DNA from: Diphasiastrum complanatum
Lineage: Eukaryota > Streptophyta > Lycopodiopsida > Lycopodiales > Lycopodiaceae
Assembly (NCBI GenBank): GCA_029204225.1
Contig: CM055094.1
Span: 65,490,293 to 65,554,292 of the forward strand
Length of the DNA: 64,000 nucleotides
Direction of reading: 5' to 3'
The notes beneath the pieces are model-generated. The model saw nothing but the letters and a program-made list of their open reading frames with translations. It had not been told where the DNA came from and made no database searches. Below, in pieces: positions 1-13,599 of the stretch. The translations under genes and the position numbers were made by a program. Within the stretch, counting starts at the first letter, position 1; every line of letters starts with the position of its first letter.

Positions 1-760
1 TGCTAGTAAGATCGTAAAGTCTGTAAGCTTTGCTTTCTTCACTGTATCCCAAGAAAATACACTTTGCTGATTTTGCATCCAGCTTCTTCTTGTTATCCTT
101 GGGAATATGGGCATAGGCCGTACAACCAAACACTCGCAAAGCGCCCACCTTGGGCTTAATGCCGCTAAATGCCTCTTCTGGAATCTTGCCTTCCACAGCT
201 TTTGGACTTCTATTCAACAGAAACACTGCTGTGTGCATTGCCTCGCCCCAAAAAGAGTTGGGCAACCCCTTTGCCTTGAGCATGCACCTTGCACACTCCA
301 CAATAGTTCGGTTCTTTCTCTCTGCTACGCCGTTTTGCTGAGGGGTATGTGGAGCTGTAAGCTGCCTTTTGATCCCATTGGCCTTGCAGAATTCCACAAA
401 TTCTATCTTAATGAACTCTCTACCACCGTCTGACTTGAGCATCTTTATCTTCTTTCCTGAATGTTCTTCCACCAAAGCTTTGAAATGCAGGAAGTACTTG
501 AATGCTTCAGATTTTAACTTCAAGAAATAAATCCAAATCTTGCGTGAGAAGTCATCAATAAAGGTCATAAAGTAATATGCCCCCCCTGCAGATTTTGTTT
601 GGGTTGCCCCCCACAAATCTGAATGTATCAAGTCAAGTATGCCTGCTGCCCTGGTGGTGCTTTCCTTGGGAAACTTATGTCTTTGCTGTTTTCCCATAGC
701 GCAAGCCTCGCAAACTGAAGAGCTTGGCTTAACAACTGGAAGCCCCTCCACCATATGATG
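1..760 (-). pseudogene. copia A1 integrase core (partial)
   Basis: The minus strand carries the copia integrase core. Visible parts are the end of the zinc-binding pre-integrase region (CEACAMGKQ near 712), MTFIDDFSR near 560 with the region of the first catalytic Asp, KSDGGREF near 435 with the second Asp, and NGVAERKNRTIVE near 330-300 with the catalytic Glu. The all-acidic triad therefore looks preserved. The frame reads open from about 750 to the window edge, so this is the least decayed part of A1. The enzyme would insert the element's cDNA into the genome. It is separated from the protease region by a TAG near 752. Confidence 0.85.
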
Positions 761-1613
761 CTAGTTCAACACCTGCATGCTTTGGTAGCCAAGATGTCCA
801 CACCTCTCATGCCACAACCTATCCACATCACTTCCTTTTGTTGTATAAGCATGCTGACTAGGGATAGAAGTGTATAACCTGTATAGATTATCTTCCTGCA
901 ATCCTTTGGCCACAACCTTCATATTATCACTCAAGTCCAACACAAGACAAGAAGTAGCATCAAATTCTACTTTCATATTTTGTTGAGTGATAGCTCCTAC
1001 TAAAAGAAGATTTTTAGCAAGTCCTGGTACATATAAGACATTCTTAATGACTTTGACTTCTCCTGATGGAAGCTTTACAGGTACTGTGCCCTTTCCCTTG
1101 ACCTTGTGTGTTGAGTTGTCACCTAGGCACACCTCTTGTCCATCACTAATCCCCACAAAGGTATCAAACCAATCCCTATGAGGGGTCATGTGCTTTGAAG
1201 CACCTGAGTCAATGTACCAACCACCTGTTGTAGCTTGTGAAACCAATGCAACAGAGAATAACTCAGCTTGCCTTATGTCACTCTGCTCCTCTCTTGCAAC
1301 ACTCTCAACAACATTTCCTCCTTGTTTCTTTGTGCCCTTCTTTTGGTCTGCAAGCTTCTTCCTGCACTCAAAAGCAAAGTGTCCATATTTACCACAGTAA
1401 TTGCAATTCCCCTTCCTTTGAGGTGTGGAAGAAGTATTCGAGGAGGATTGTGCTTCTGACATCTGCAAGTTGTCCTCCTTGCTCAAGTGTTTGTGGTGCT
1501 CCTTTGTTCTTGCCTTTACCTTTCTTCTTATCCTTAGCTGGATTTTGCTTCTTCTTAGAAGCAAAGGCATGCTCCTGGAAATCTTCCCTCTTGGAGAGAT
1601 TAACTCTCCTCAT
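761..1613 (-). pseudogene. copia A1 nucleocapsid and protease region
   Basis: This segment starts at an ATG six bases after the Gag stop (1613-1611). It has a Lys-rich stretch, then a CCHC zinc knuckle, CNYCGKYGHFAFEC, near 1405-1364 that would bind RNA. The aspartic protease motif WYIDSGASKHMTP follows near 1230-1190, and the pre-integrase domain ending WHERCGHLG lies near 800. The first ~25 codons are in one frame and the zinc knuckle in another, so a small indel near 1540 breaks the polyprotein. The protease Asp-Ser-Gly triad is intact. Confidence 0.85.
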
Positions 1614-1619
1614 CTCCTC

Positions 1620-2222
1620 CTATAACAAGAGACCATAGACTTCTTCATAGGTAGGGATCTTCTCTCTCACTGATATCATCATCACAAAGTTCTGATAAGC
1701 ATATGACAAGCTATTCAGAACTATTGGCACCAAGTCTTTGTCAGCAATAGACTCTCCAAGTACAGAAAGCTGATATCTAATATCTTGAATCTTAGTAAGA
1801 TGATCAGTAACTGTCTCCCTTGTCTCCATTCTGAGAGTATACAACTTGTTCTTCAAGTAGAGAAACCTGGTTGTACTTGCTGTCTCATACAATGCACAAA
1901 GAATGTGCCATGCATCCACAGGCCCTTTGGCTGACCTGATTAGAGGAATCACATTATCCCTCACTGACATGTTGATGATTCTGTGTGCCTTTTCCCCTCT
2001 CTTGATATAGTCCTTAAGTTCAAGTTCAGATGCTGGAACAGGCTCCTCACCTGTCACAAGCTTCCAACATTCTTTGTCTTCAAGAATGTTCTTGATCTTG
2101 AATATCCATATGCTAAAGTTAGTGCCATCAAGCCGGCTAGCTTCACTCAGCATGCTCTCTGCAAGACTAGACATGGCTGGATAGAAATAAAACACAAAAG
2201 ACAAACTGGGGTTTTCACCCAA
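1620..2222 (-). pseudogene. copia A1 Gag (UBN2-type)
   Basis: The open frame has up to 200 codons. The likely true start is the second Met at about 2174 (MSSLAESMLSEASRLDG), because the next residues are the standard plant copia Gag opening followed by a Trp-rich segment (FSIWIFKIKNILEDKECW). The body is helical and lacks the zinc knuckle, which lies past the TAG at 1622-1620. The homologous Gag of copy A2 stops at the same codon, and both have an in-frame ATG two codons later. The capsid function is known for the family; activity of this copy is doubtful. Confidence 0.85.
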
Positions 2223-2580
2223 CTAGGGTATGCAGCCACTTGCTCAATAACCCTCAGCTTATGGATTTGAAACTATCCCCCTGTATGGCTGTCCTAGCCC
2301 TTGTCCAAGATCCACTCAGAACTTTCACTGAAGTCCCCACTGTAGAAAGCGCCCTCCTACAGTCCTGGCTGTCCAAAAAGACTCAAAATTTTTTGTCCCA
2401 AATTAGAAACTTTTTGGCTCCCTGTACTCCCCTTGCCAACAGTACTCCAACCATGCAGATAGCACAGAGATCAGATGCCCCTACAAAAAGTGCTCCCTTC
2501 TCAAAGGTAAGCTGCTCTCCACGAATGGCAGGAATCTGATCAAAAACAGGTTCAAGCTTTCACCACACCACATGCAACAT
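2223..2580 (-). other. Leader of copia A1
   Basis: This is the untranslated leader between primer site and Gag start. It is C/T-rich on the minus strand and has no open frame of interest. It contains only a weak repetition of CTG-TCC-like words. Confidence 0.6.
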
Positions 2581-2597
2581 AACCTGCTCTGATACCA
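2581..2597 (-). promoter_or_regulatory. Primer-binding site of copia A1
   Basis: The minus strand reads TGGTATCAGAGCAGGTT directly after the 5' LTR. This matches the initiator methionine tRNA 3' end used to prime plant copia reverse transcription. The identical 17 bases follow the LTR of copy A2 at 45799-45815. Confidence 0.92.
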
Positions 2598-2989
2598 TGA
2601 CAAATTCAAAAGCCTAGCTATGGAGTATCATAACAGCATAGTAAAAGCACACTATGAAAGTTTCAGAAAACCAGCTATGGAGTAGAACACAAAAGCAAGA
2701 GAGAGAGGACTTCAAAGCTCACATAACATGAATGAATATTCAAATTGTAGTAGGGCGTGGAAACCCCTCCAAAGTTTGGGCTACATATAGCATGTTATGT
2801 ATAGAGGTGGTGTCTTGCTAATTCTAGCCCTAGAACCCACATGGGTCCTTAACCTACTTGATTTACTTGCCTAATTAGCACAAGTGGGGTGTACTATGTA
2901 CATAAATGTTTTACCCCCATGTCTTATGCACAACTTACAAGTTACAAGTATACAAGCCTTAAGGGGCAAAATAGGCATTTATTTCAACA
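2598..2989 (-). repeat. 5' LTR of copia A1 (392 bp)
   Basis: The LTR begins TGTTGAAATAAATGCC and ends in CA right before the primer site. It aligns along its length with the 406-bp LTR of A2 (45393-45798). Shared parts include the first ~35 bases, a central GCACAAGTGG-like block and the ATACTCCATAGCT end. The two are clearly diverged, so the insertions are not recent sisters. Confidence 0.9.
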
Positions 2990-3320
2990 TGCTGGACAGC
3001 CTCCAATCAAGATAAAAAATGGTCAGCAAATTGGTGACGAAAATTGTCGAAAATGATGAGGTAGTAGGGCGTTGGACAGCATCTACCAAATCTGCAAAAA
3101 CAATGAAAATCTGCCGAAAAAATCGACGAAAGTGAAGTGTTAGCAGGGCGCTGGACAACCACCATCAATTTTGCAAAAAACGATGGAGAAAATCAGTGAA
3201 AATGATGAGTAGTAGGGCGCTGGACAGCCACCACCAATTTGGAAAAAAATGACGGAGAAAATCGACGAAAGTGATGGGTAGTAGGGCGCTGGACAGCCAC
3301 CACCAAATCTGCAGGAAAGT
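2990..3320 (-). repeat. Minisatellite, ~70-bp unit, in an LTR-element leader
   Basis: About four and a half degenerate units start at 2990, 3061, 3139, 3209 and 3278 (69-78 bp). Each has a core like TAGGGCGCTGGACAGCCACC followed by an A-rich part with CGACGAAA. The array abuts a primer-site sequence at 3321-3332, so it is the leader of a minus-strand LTR element that A1 later split. Confidence 0.85.
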
Positions 3321-3680
3321 GCTCTGATACCAAGTTACAAGCTAAGATTCACTAGCTATGCTAGAAAGCAGGACTTAAGCTAGAAAGCGGGAAGAGAGAA
3401 TGCTTCAGGAGGCTAAAGATGAGCAATCATCATAAACTGAATAAAGGAATACAATGTTGCCCTATATATATACTCTCTCCCTGAATCAAATAGAGGATCC
3501 AAAAAAGGGAGGGAATAGGATTTGGAGGGAAAATAGTGCGCCCTCCCAATAGGAGGACCACCACTCCAAATCAACGTGACCAAGTCCTAAAAATATGACC
3601 AAATAGGCCCAAGGCCAGTATATGAATGAAAAGGGCACTTAGGCCTGCTTATGCATAATAACGAATAAAAGAATGGACGC
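3321..3680 (-). repeat. Primer site and probable LTR of a second copia element
   Basis: GCTCTGATACCA at 3321-3332 is the complement of the copia primer site. The next ~350 bp look like an LTR on the minus strand: the plus strand has CCTATATATATAC near 3461-3473, which is a TATA box when read on the minus strand. The outer end is not certain; I place it near 3680. This element hosts the A1 insertion. Confidence 0.6.
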
Positions 3681-4180
3681 GGCGAATGTAATGAGCAGGT
3701 CCATTACTTTATCTAGTGTATTTGTGAATCCAAGTTGCTTAAAACATTTTTTTCTAACCCTCTTATATTCTATGAGCCAACCTCTATGCTGTCAAAATCA
3801 GACATCTTATGCTCTATGGTGACATTTCGCTTTTCTTACAGAGCTATATTACCTTCTCTCTATCAAGTTAGTTGCAGTTGTATCCTGTTTACTTGATCTT
3901 CCCAGCCTTTAACTTGGATTAGATGCCAAGGTGGCTGCCGTGTGTTGATTCATTTTGGAGCTTGGGCGATGCCACCTTATTTATAGGACTGACATCTAAA
4001 GAGGTTAGGATTCAAATACACTTGACTATATGGATAATTCCAGAATCTGGCTGCCTTTGAATTTCTTTGTCGAGCCTTGGTCATGCTGTACTTTGTTTCA
4101 GGGGTGGATCTGATTAGCATTTATGTTGTAGGTTGTTGCTGGTCTTCCTTTTCACCATTTTAGTGTTTGAACATTTGCAG
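3681..4180 (+). other. Intron sequence upstream of the first recognised CGS exon
   Basis: The stretch is AT-rich with no coding signal I can support. It ends in a polypyrimidine tract and the acceptor TTTGCAG at 4174-4180. It should be the 3' end of an intron whose upstream exon lies to the left, beyond the retroelements at 1-3680. Confidence 0.55.
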
Positions 4181-7548
<3,368 letters not shown>

Positions 7549-7574
7549 TTTTCATATTAGTGGCCATTGAACAC

Positions 7575-7580
7575 AATAAA
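7575..7580 (+). terminator. Poly(A) signal of CGS
   Basis: AATAAA lies 27 bases after the CGS stop codon and is followed by a T-rich stretch. It is the best candidate for 3'-end formation. Confidence 0.6.
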
Positions 7581-8989
7581 GTTTAGACCATTTTTAACTT
7601 TACAACATATGGTCTTGATGACTATCATATCAAGAGGCATAAAATCACTCAAAAGTTACCATACTAAAAATTTTGATTTGTAAAGGTGGGTATTATCAGG
7701 CCATGTTACCCTATGCCACAAAAAAAATAAGGAAAATTGCACTTTGTTGTGCAGTTAGGTGCAAATGATGATTTGTTTGAGTGTTTGTTAAGCACGAAAA
7801 TGATGTAGCTATGATAGGAGTTCAATCATTAGGGGAATGGTCTAAGATGTTAAATGTTTAAACTTTGGCAGATGGAAGTTCTAGTAGCCATGTCAATGGA
7901 TCAAAGTGAGCACTTGTTGGCTACTTGGAATATCAAGAACATGTTTATGAAATGCTGTAACTCGTTACAAGAAAATGAAAGTCCTCTTTGGTAGGTGTAA
8001 TTTTAGTAGCAATGTTAATGGATCAGAGCAAGTGATTTTTGTTACCATGAGTATTTTTGCCATTGTTTAAGACGTGATAACTGAGGATGCCTTTCATTGC
8101 ATTGATGAACTATGTTTATGCAAATGCACAAACCATATTTGAGATGTTGGCAATAGTAGCCATTTGCTCATGAATGACAAGAAGTTGCAATCTTTTGCTA
8201 GATTATAGTGTACTGGCAGATTTATGTAATTTAATAACGTGAATAACCAGTTTATGGGTGAAACGTGAGGTGACATGCTATCATTGACATAACATGCGAT
8301 TGCTTTCTTAGCAGTTTGTGAGTAGTTTGATGGTCTTCAATGTGTTAACAAAGGGCTATTGTATGAGTTATGTATAGCCTCATATTTGGATGATTGAGAG
8401 GATGTATTTTGTGTCAAGGCAATATTGTTGCATATATAAATAGTTCGATTGGTCACCCTTCATTAACTAATTGTGATTTTGAAGAATGCACAAATGGAAG
8501 AAAGATTAATTTTCTAGGTGCTCAAAAGGTACATGTAATGTTATGTGCGATAAGGCCCATTAAATGTGATAAAGAGCTATTTATCAAATATAGCTTCAAT
8601 CGTCCTCTTCCAAGATGTGTACAAAAAGCTTTGAGCCAAACTCAAGCATGTATCATAACACTCATAATGAACCATTGTTATATTTGATGACAAATTTCCA
8701 TTTACAACCAGAATTCAAAATGGTTTCATCTATGTTTCTAACAATTGTAGAAGGAGAACGAATATTTGTTTTAAGAGTTGAGAGCAATTCTTTCTTGTTT
8801 TTCTTTAAATCCAAAAGTTGAGAAGAGAATGAATTCATAAATCCTTAACAAAATCAAATCCAAACCTTTCCTTCACAAAAGATATAATTTTTAGTCTATC
8901 TTTCTTTATTCAAGGTAAGAGTAAACCAAAAATCAAATTTGAAGGCCATTGAAGTTTTCTGAAAAATCCAGAAAATCAGAATGAAAGGT
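7581..8989. other. AT-rich intergenic DNA
   Basis: No gene is supported. Short open frames at 8394-8821 have no recognisable domain or splice context. A weak two-copy similarity is seen between 7868-7910 and 7990-8030 (AGTAGC-ATGT-AATGGATCA words). Nothing else stands out. Confidence 0.5.
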
Positions 8990-9928
8990 AGTTTAGTTTA
9001 TGATGGGTTGCTTACTCTCTTCACTATTTCATAGTGTATGTGCAACACCAAGCTTCCTAAATTTTGGTAAGCTGTCATAAATCTGTGGGCCTGAATTCAA
9101 GTTGCCAAATGTAGACAACCTACCAAATGTGACACCTATCAAAATAGCCAAACTTCTATGTTCACTTCCCAAGCATTTTGGTTGATGTCCACCAATGTCT
9201 CCAAAGAGACCTCCAAGGTGTCTTTCCTCCAATGTCCTTAAGATCCTTCCAAAGTAGACAATCAAATGGCCTCAAGAAATCATCACCCAACCATAGCTAG
9301 ATCGATGCACAAGCAAGCCAATCTAGCAACCCCTTGCTATACCGCAATCAATCACATAGCTACCATCACAAGCACAAGCATACTCAAGATCCTACTCCCA
9401 TCTAAGTCCCATACCAAAGATGGAAATCCTCACAAGAGTTAGCTAGCAAAAAATGCTCTCTACACTCTAGCCTCACACTAGTGAATAGAAGCAACAACAC
9501 AAGAATTCCCCCTCCCTTAGAGCACCCTCACCTTCTATTATAGATTGGAAAAGACACCCTTCAAAGCACTAAAGGGTGTCCTCCCAAGCCAATGAGAAGA
9601 GGGGAGGCAAAGGAAAGGTCAAGAGTCCTATAAGCTAGTGGAAGCTCAAGAGACTCCTTCCAAAACTCATGTTTCTTGAATAACCAATTCTTGGATGCTC
9701 TGGGGACATCAAGGGTCCATAGTAGTTGCACCCTCCTACTAGGTCCCAATGACCCGTATGTGCAGGAAAACTTTGGCCCAAGGCCAATTATGTGGTCATG
9801 GCTCAAGGTTGAGGCCCAAGGTTTAGAAAATTGACCAATACCCATGATTATGTCCTCCTAACACCTCACAAGGTTCCTCCATGTCCTTATTCAAGGACTT
9901 AAGTACCTTAATCCAAAGGCACCTACCC
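8990..9928 (-). other. Probable 3' end or LTR of gypsy B1, borders unclear
   Basis: This lies directly downstream (minus strand) of gypsy B1 pol remains, where a 3' LTR would sit. It is less AT-rich than its left flank and has no coding sequence. A CGGGGGG run (minus strand, about 9954-9960) could be the polypurine tract. I found no second copy in the window to prove LTR borders. Confidence 0.35.
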
Positions 9929-10851
9929 TTATCCAAGGGTACTACGCCATTTAGCCCCCCGATACGAAATGGGCACATAGGGGTCACTGAAGTACTGCTG
10001 GTTACATAGGTATATAACAATCAACTTCTCACTCAGGTATCGCTTCCTAAACAATGCGGCATCAAGTAGCTCATCATCAACTTCAGTATTAACCACTGTT
10101 GACAATATCTTTGACACATGATCTGCAATATAATGTTGTTTGTCCTTTTGAACTACAACACTAAAATCAAACTCTAATAATAAAAGTAACGACCAGTATT
10201 GCATGTCTTGTTCACCAAATACAATAAAGGTTGATGATCCGTATAAAAAGTTAAATGTGTTGTTATCAAATATTGATCATATTTCTTGATTGGAATAATC
10301 ATTGTTAAAGCTTCGCGTTCTGTTGTGGAGTAGTTCACCTTAGCATCTTCAATTGACAACTGTGTTGGAAAATCTTTCTTGTATTTCCTAGTCTGTGTTA
10401 AAATTGATTCAATAACATATTTGAAAACATCAATATGCACATAAAACTCAATATTCCAATTTGGTGCCCTTAAAATTGGTGTGGATATCAAGACATTCTT
10501 TAGCTTCTCAAATAACTCCAAGGCTTCAATAGTCCAGATAGGAATAATTGTCAACTTATAGATAGGTCATGCTAAGTCGATGAAGAATAAGATAAAAATG
10601 CAATAGTAGTTCGCATGGCCCATAAAAATGTAAACTTCCCAAATCATGCCTGGTGGAGGTAGATCCATAGCAATGCCATGTCTGGATATCACAATATGCT
10701 TTTTGTGAAAGGTAGTGAAAAGTGATCCTTCCATGTCATTGCATATAAATCCATCAGGTCCAAATGAATTTGCATCTTGCCCTTTTCTTTGGTACGATAA
10801 CAATCGGTGAAACTCACTCCATGTGCTCGATCTCATAAATGAAATCAACAT
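9929..10851 (-). pseudogene. Ty3-gypsy B1: end of reverse transcriptase and RNase H
   Basis: In pieces, the minus strand encodes the end of a gypsy reverse transcriptase (SRHGIAMDLPPPG and FMGHANYY, near 10695-10600) and an RNase H: APNWNIEFYVHIDVFKYVI, NYSTTEREALTMI, TFYTDHQPLLYLVNKTC (10554-10200), then LLLEFDFSVVVQKDKQHY and the ADHVSK end. The same protein family is present in better condition at 32579-34734 (B2). Two or three frameshifts break it. The usual TDAS catalytic Asp context reads HIDVF here. Dead copy. Confidence 0.85.
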
Positions 10852-10974
10852 CTAGAAATCACTACAACTCTTTCTTGATCACTTCCATAAAATTTGGATT
10901 ACATCAATAAAATCATATTACTTTTGGGATTGCATCAAGTACCAATGGAATAGTATGCTGGACCATAGCCTCTA
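10852..10974. other. Junction between gypsy B1 and a copia 3' end
   Basis: Short low-complexity join between a minus-strand gypsy remnant and a plus-strand copia remnant. No target duplication is visible. Confidence 0.4.
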
Positions 10975-11337
10975 TCTCTTTCTTCTACAGAAGTAGAATA
11001 CATTGCTGCTTCTCAATCCATTAAAGAAGCGTTTTGGTTGAGAAATTTTTTGTCAGACATTAGTTTGTATCAGTACAGCCCTACAATCATATTATGTGAT
11101 AATCAGAGTGCTATTGCCTTATCGGCCAACCCTAGATTTCATTCTAGGAGTAAGCACATTGAGATCCGATATCACTACATTAGGGGTAAGGTTCTCAACA
11201 AGGAGATAAGCTTAACGTACTATAGAACGCAGGACATGGTTGCAAATATATTCACAAAGACATTAAGTGCTAATGCACACAACAAGTTTTGTGCATTGCT
11301 TAGTCTGAAGATCAAGGCATTCACGGATCCGAATTAA
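10975..11337 (+). pseudogene. copia RNase H C-terminus (3'-most fragment)
   Basis: The frame starts at SSTEVEYIAASQSIKEAFWL and runs through ILCDNQSAIALSANPRFHSR, SKHIEIRYHYIRGKV and a final DMVANIFTKTL block, with TAA at 11335-11337. This is the C-terminal end of a Ty1-copia polyprotein (RNase H), here uninterrupted for about 120 codons. Upstream reverse transcriptase is missing. A polypurine tract and LTR start follow at once, so the true 3' end of an element is preserved. Confidence 0.88.
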
Positions 11338-12140
11338 GGGGGGGTGTTGGATTTCTCTCATCTACTCTCCTAAATCCTATGTTAATCTGCCTCCATTCAT
11401 GCTACTGCATTTTTACTCATGTTGTCGCACAGTCTGCATATTTGAATTGATTGTCGTACAGTCTGCATTTTTACTCGGGAATTCCCACAGGCGAAAAATG
11501 CGACACTATCGTTTTTTAACCTTTGGGCCACCCAGAGCAATCAAGTGTTTGTGACACTTCCAAAAAAGCGACAGTTTGCATAAATACAAGCAAATTGGAA
11601 CAGGCGAAAAATGTGAAAAAGATGAAAAAGACGACACTATATTTTTACACGTAATTTATGACAGACGAAAAAGACGACACTGCCCTACAAATGCCGAAGG
11701 TGTCCTACAAATGCCAAATGTGCCCTAGGCATTTGTCAGAGTCTCATGTTTTTCGCATTTTCATCAGCGTTAATTTTAGCAAAGCCCGACGTCGCGGCCT
11801 CCTCACGCTCGTTTCATGTACTGTGCAATCAGTTTTGACAACAACAGCAACCACCCACGATCTCCTACAGACAGCACAATCACTTTTGTATCTTCTTCAT
11901 CTACACACCTATAAAAATTATGTATATATTGAATACCATCTGCGTATTCAAATAATAGAACAGATAACAGAAGATAGAACAAAACATCACTTGCAATCAG
12001 AGACAGACATTGTAAATGCCCTTGCGCATTGATTCTTTCTTCTAGATGGATTGTCAATAATGGGTTCATCACCTTTACAGATTGTTGTAGGGTCGAAGAT
12101 CTCGTGTCGTAGTAGCCCTCCCGCCTGTCAACAAGGGTTA
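11338..12140 (+). repeat. Polypurine tract and 3' LTR of a copia element
   Basis: A GGGGGGG tract (11338-11344) is followed by TGTTGGATTTCTCTC at 11345, the expected polypurine-tract/LTR join. A TATA-like CCTATAAAAAT lies near 11908. The outer end is placed at TTAGAACA near 12140 by its CA ending; no partner LTR is in the window. The first half contains two CAGTCTGCAT-TTTTACTC repeats. Confidence 0.7.
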
Positions 12141-12560
12141 GAACACTGGATAGTTGCCTAACTATGAATAAATGCTACTTTTAGATAGTTCTCTACTTTT
12201 TCTCTAACCCTATCACCCCTAACTCTACTCCACTAAACTAACATTCATCATGATCTTGTGAAGGAGAAGAATAGAATAGAAGAGAGGAAAAGAGTAATAG
12301 AGAGAAGGTGGAGAGAGAGAGAGTGAGGGTGGAGGTTAGCTCAAATGCTCCTTGTGCTAGCTAATGCAAAAACTTTAACCATGGAAACCAAAAACTTGCA
12401 GACTTGAGAGCAAAAGGAAAACACAATCAAACACATTAGCAAGTAGTGAATAGCAAATGATGATGCTTCTCTCCAAAATTTGGTAGAGTTTCCTCCTTCT
12501 CATTAAGCATGCAAATAGAGTACATGAGGTGCCTTTTTATAAATGGGGAAGGCCCTTGCC
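12141..12560 (-). repeat. Copy of a microsatellite-bearing LTR piece (inverted partner of 27480-27720)
   Basis: Read on the minus strand, GCATTTGAGCTAACCTCCACC followed by a short CT run also occurs at 27690-27710, next to a 172-bp (CT)n tract. The neighbouring GTAGAGTTTCCTCCTTCTC is shared in inverse order too. Here the run is only ~13 bp, so the dinucleotide grew in one copy and not the other. Confidence 0.65.
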
Positions 12561-13599
12561 CCAAAATACTATTGGGTAATATGTACACTAATCCTATCCA
12601 TTCATCTTGGACCCAAGTTAATCCAAGGGTTCACAAAAAGTACATTAGAATTCACAAGATTCATGTGAGCCCAAGTTGGACCCAACTCTAAAATAATAGA
12701 CTTCTAAGTTTAAAATGACTTTGGGCCTCAAGTTTTATTTTAAATACAAGGGGGACCCAAGTCCATTATTTCTATTTACAATCGCCTTGCGTGCTCATTG
12801 GGTCATGGGCTTATACGCACAGGAAACCATGTCCTCGCAGAACATTTATTGGCTCATTTTCTTTTATTCGCTCTATGTTGGGAATATCCCCAACAGGACC
12901 CATGGCCTGAAGTATTGTCGGTCCCTCGGCACTCTACCGATTTTATACAAAATCTTCTTGGCCCGCATCTGGTGGATCAAGTAGCCAGTGACATCTTATA
13001 TAAAGCTTGTTCGGTCTATCTTCTTCAAGTCCTTGGGCGTGTGAAGGGACTTGTGGACTCTTGTTAGCCAACTTTGGTCGACCCACGCTTGTAAACTCGA
13101 GCTACTGGAAGTTGATCTTCCACTTTCTCTGAGGCTAATGTCTTATTTGGACCAAAGAATATTGGTGGGAGAAACTTATCCCACTCTTTTTTTTATTCCC
13201 ATTAGATACTCTAAGTCCTAGGCATAGGTGGCTGCCGCGCGGACTTTTGGGTCAGGGCAGTTCAAATAATTATTAGAAAATTGGGTGAGAGCCCTTCGAC
13301 GTCTACATCCATATCCCGACCATGCTTTGAAGGGATTTTCGGCCAATTACAGTTCTGGATGGTGATCTTGTCCAGAGGAGTGTCGCATTCCGCCCATTTG
13401 GATTGTCGTGTGCATGGCAGAAAATGCGCGTTCACCCTTAGCTATTGTGGACTGGTCACATAGGCCCTGATGGCCGCAGGGTCCCGTTCAATTAGTTGTT
13501 GGCGCCACTCAGGTTGTGATTGGAGGGCAGCTAGTGCTTGCAGCTCGCTGCCTTTTATTGTTTGTGCCAAAAATGAGATCTGACAGCCGCCTCTTGATG
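12561..13599. other. Unassigned, probably old retroelement sequence
   Basis: Mixed AT- and GC-moderate sequence without a domain I recognise. Several ~60-90 codon frames exist on the plus strand, but none has supporting motifs. It may be the downstream part of the decayed minus-strand gag-like region. Confidence 0.4.

Larger units (their letters stand above)
1..2989 (-). mobile_element. Ty1-copia element A1, 5' LTR to integrase; runs off the left edge
   Basis: On the minus strand the order is 5' LTR (2989-2598), tRNA primer site (2597-2581), leader, Gag (2222-1620), zinc knuckle and protease (1613-761) and integrase core (about 760-1). That is the Ty1-copia order. The reverse transcriptase would lie beyond base 1. 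The copy is broken: a TAG ends Gag at 1622-1620, a frameshift lies near 1540, and another TAG sits near 752. A second member of the same family (A2) lies at 45393-47880 on the other strand. The right LTR border falls inside a tandem repeat, so A1 inserted into older repetitive DNA. Confidence 0.9.

Noticed and set aside
2990-3320. CRISPR-like array
   Set aside because: Units are adjacent and degenerate throughout without unique spacers; it is a minisatellite in a plant LTR-element leader.
7868-8030. Two similar ~40-bp segments
   Set aside because: Too weak and too few to call a repeat family.
8394-8821. Open frames of 97 and 68 codons
   Set aside because: No domain, no splice context, AT-rich composition like the flanks.
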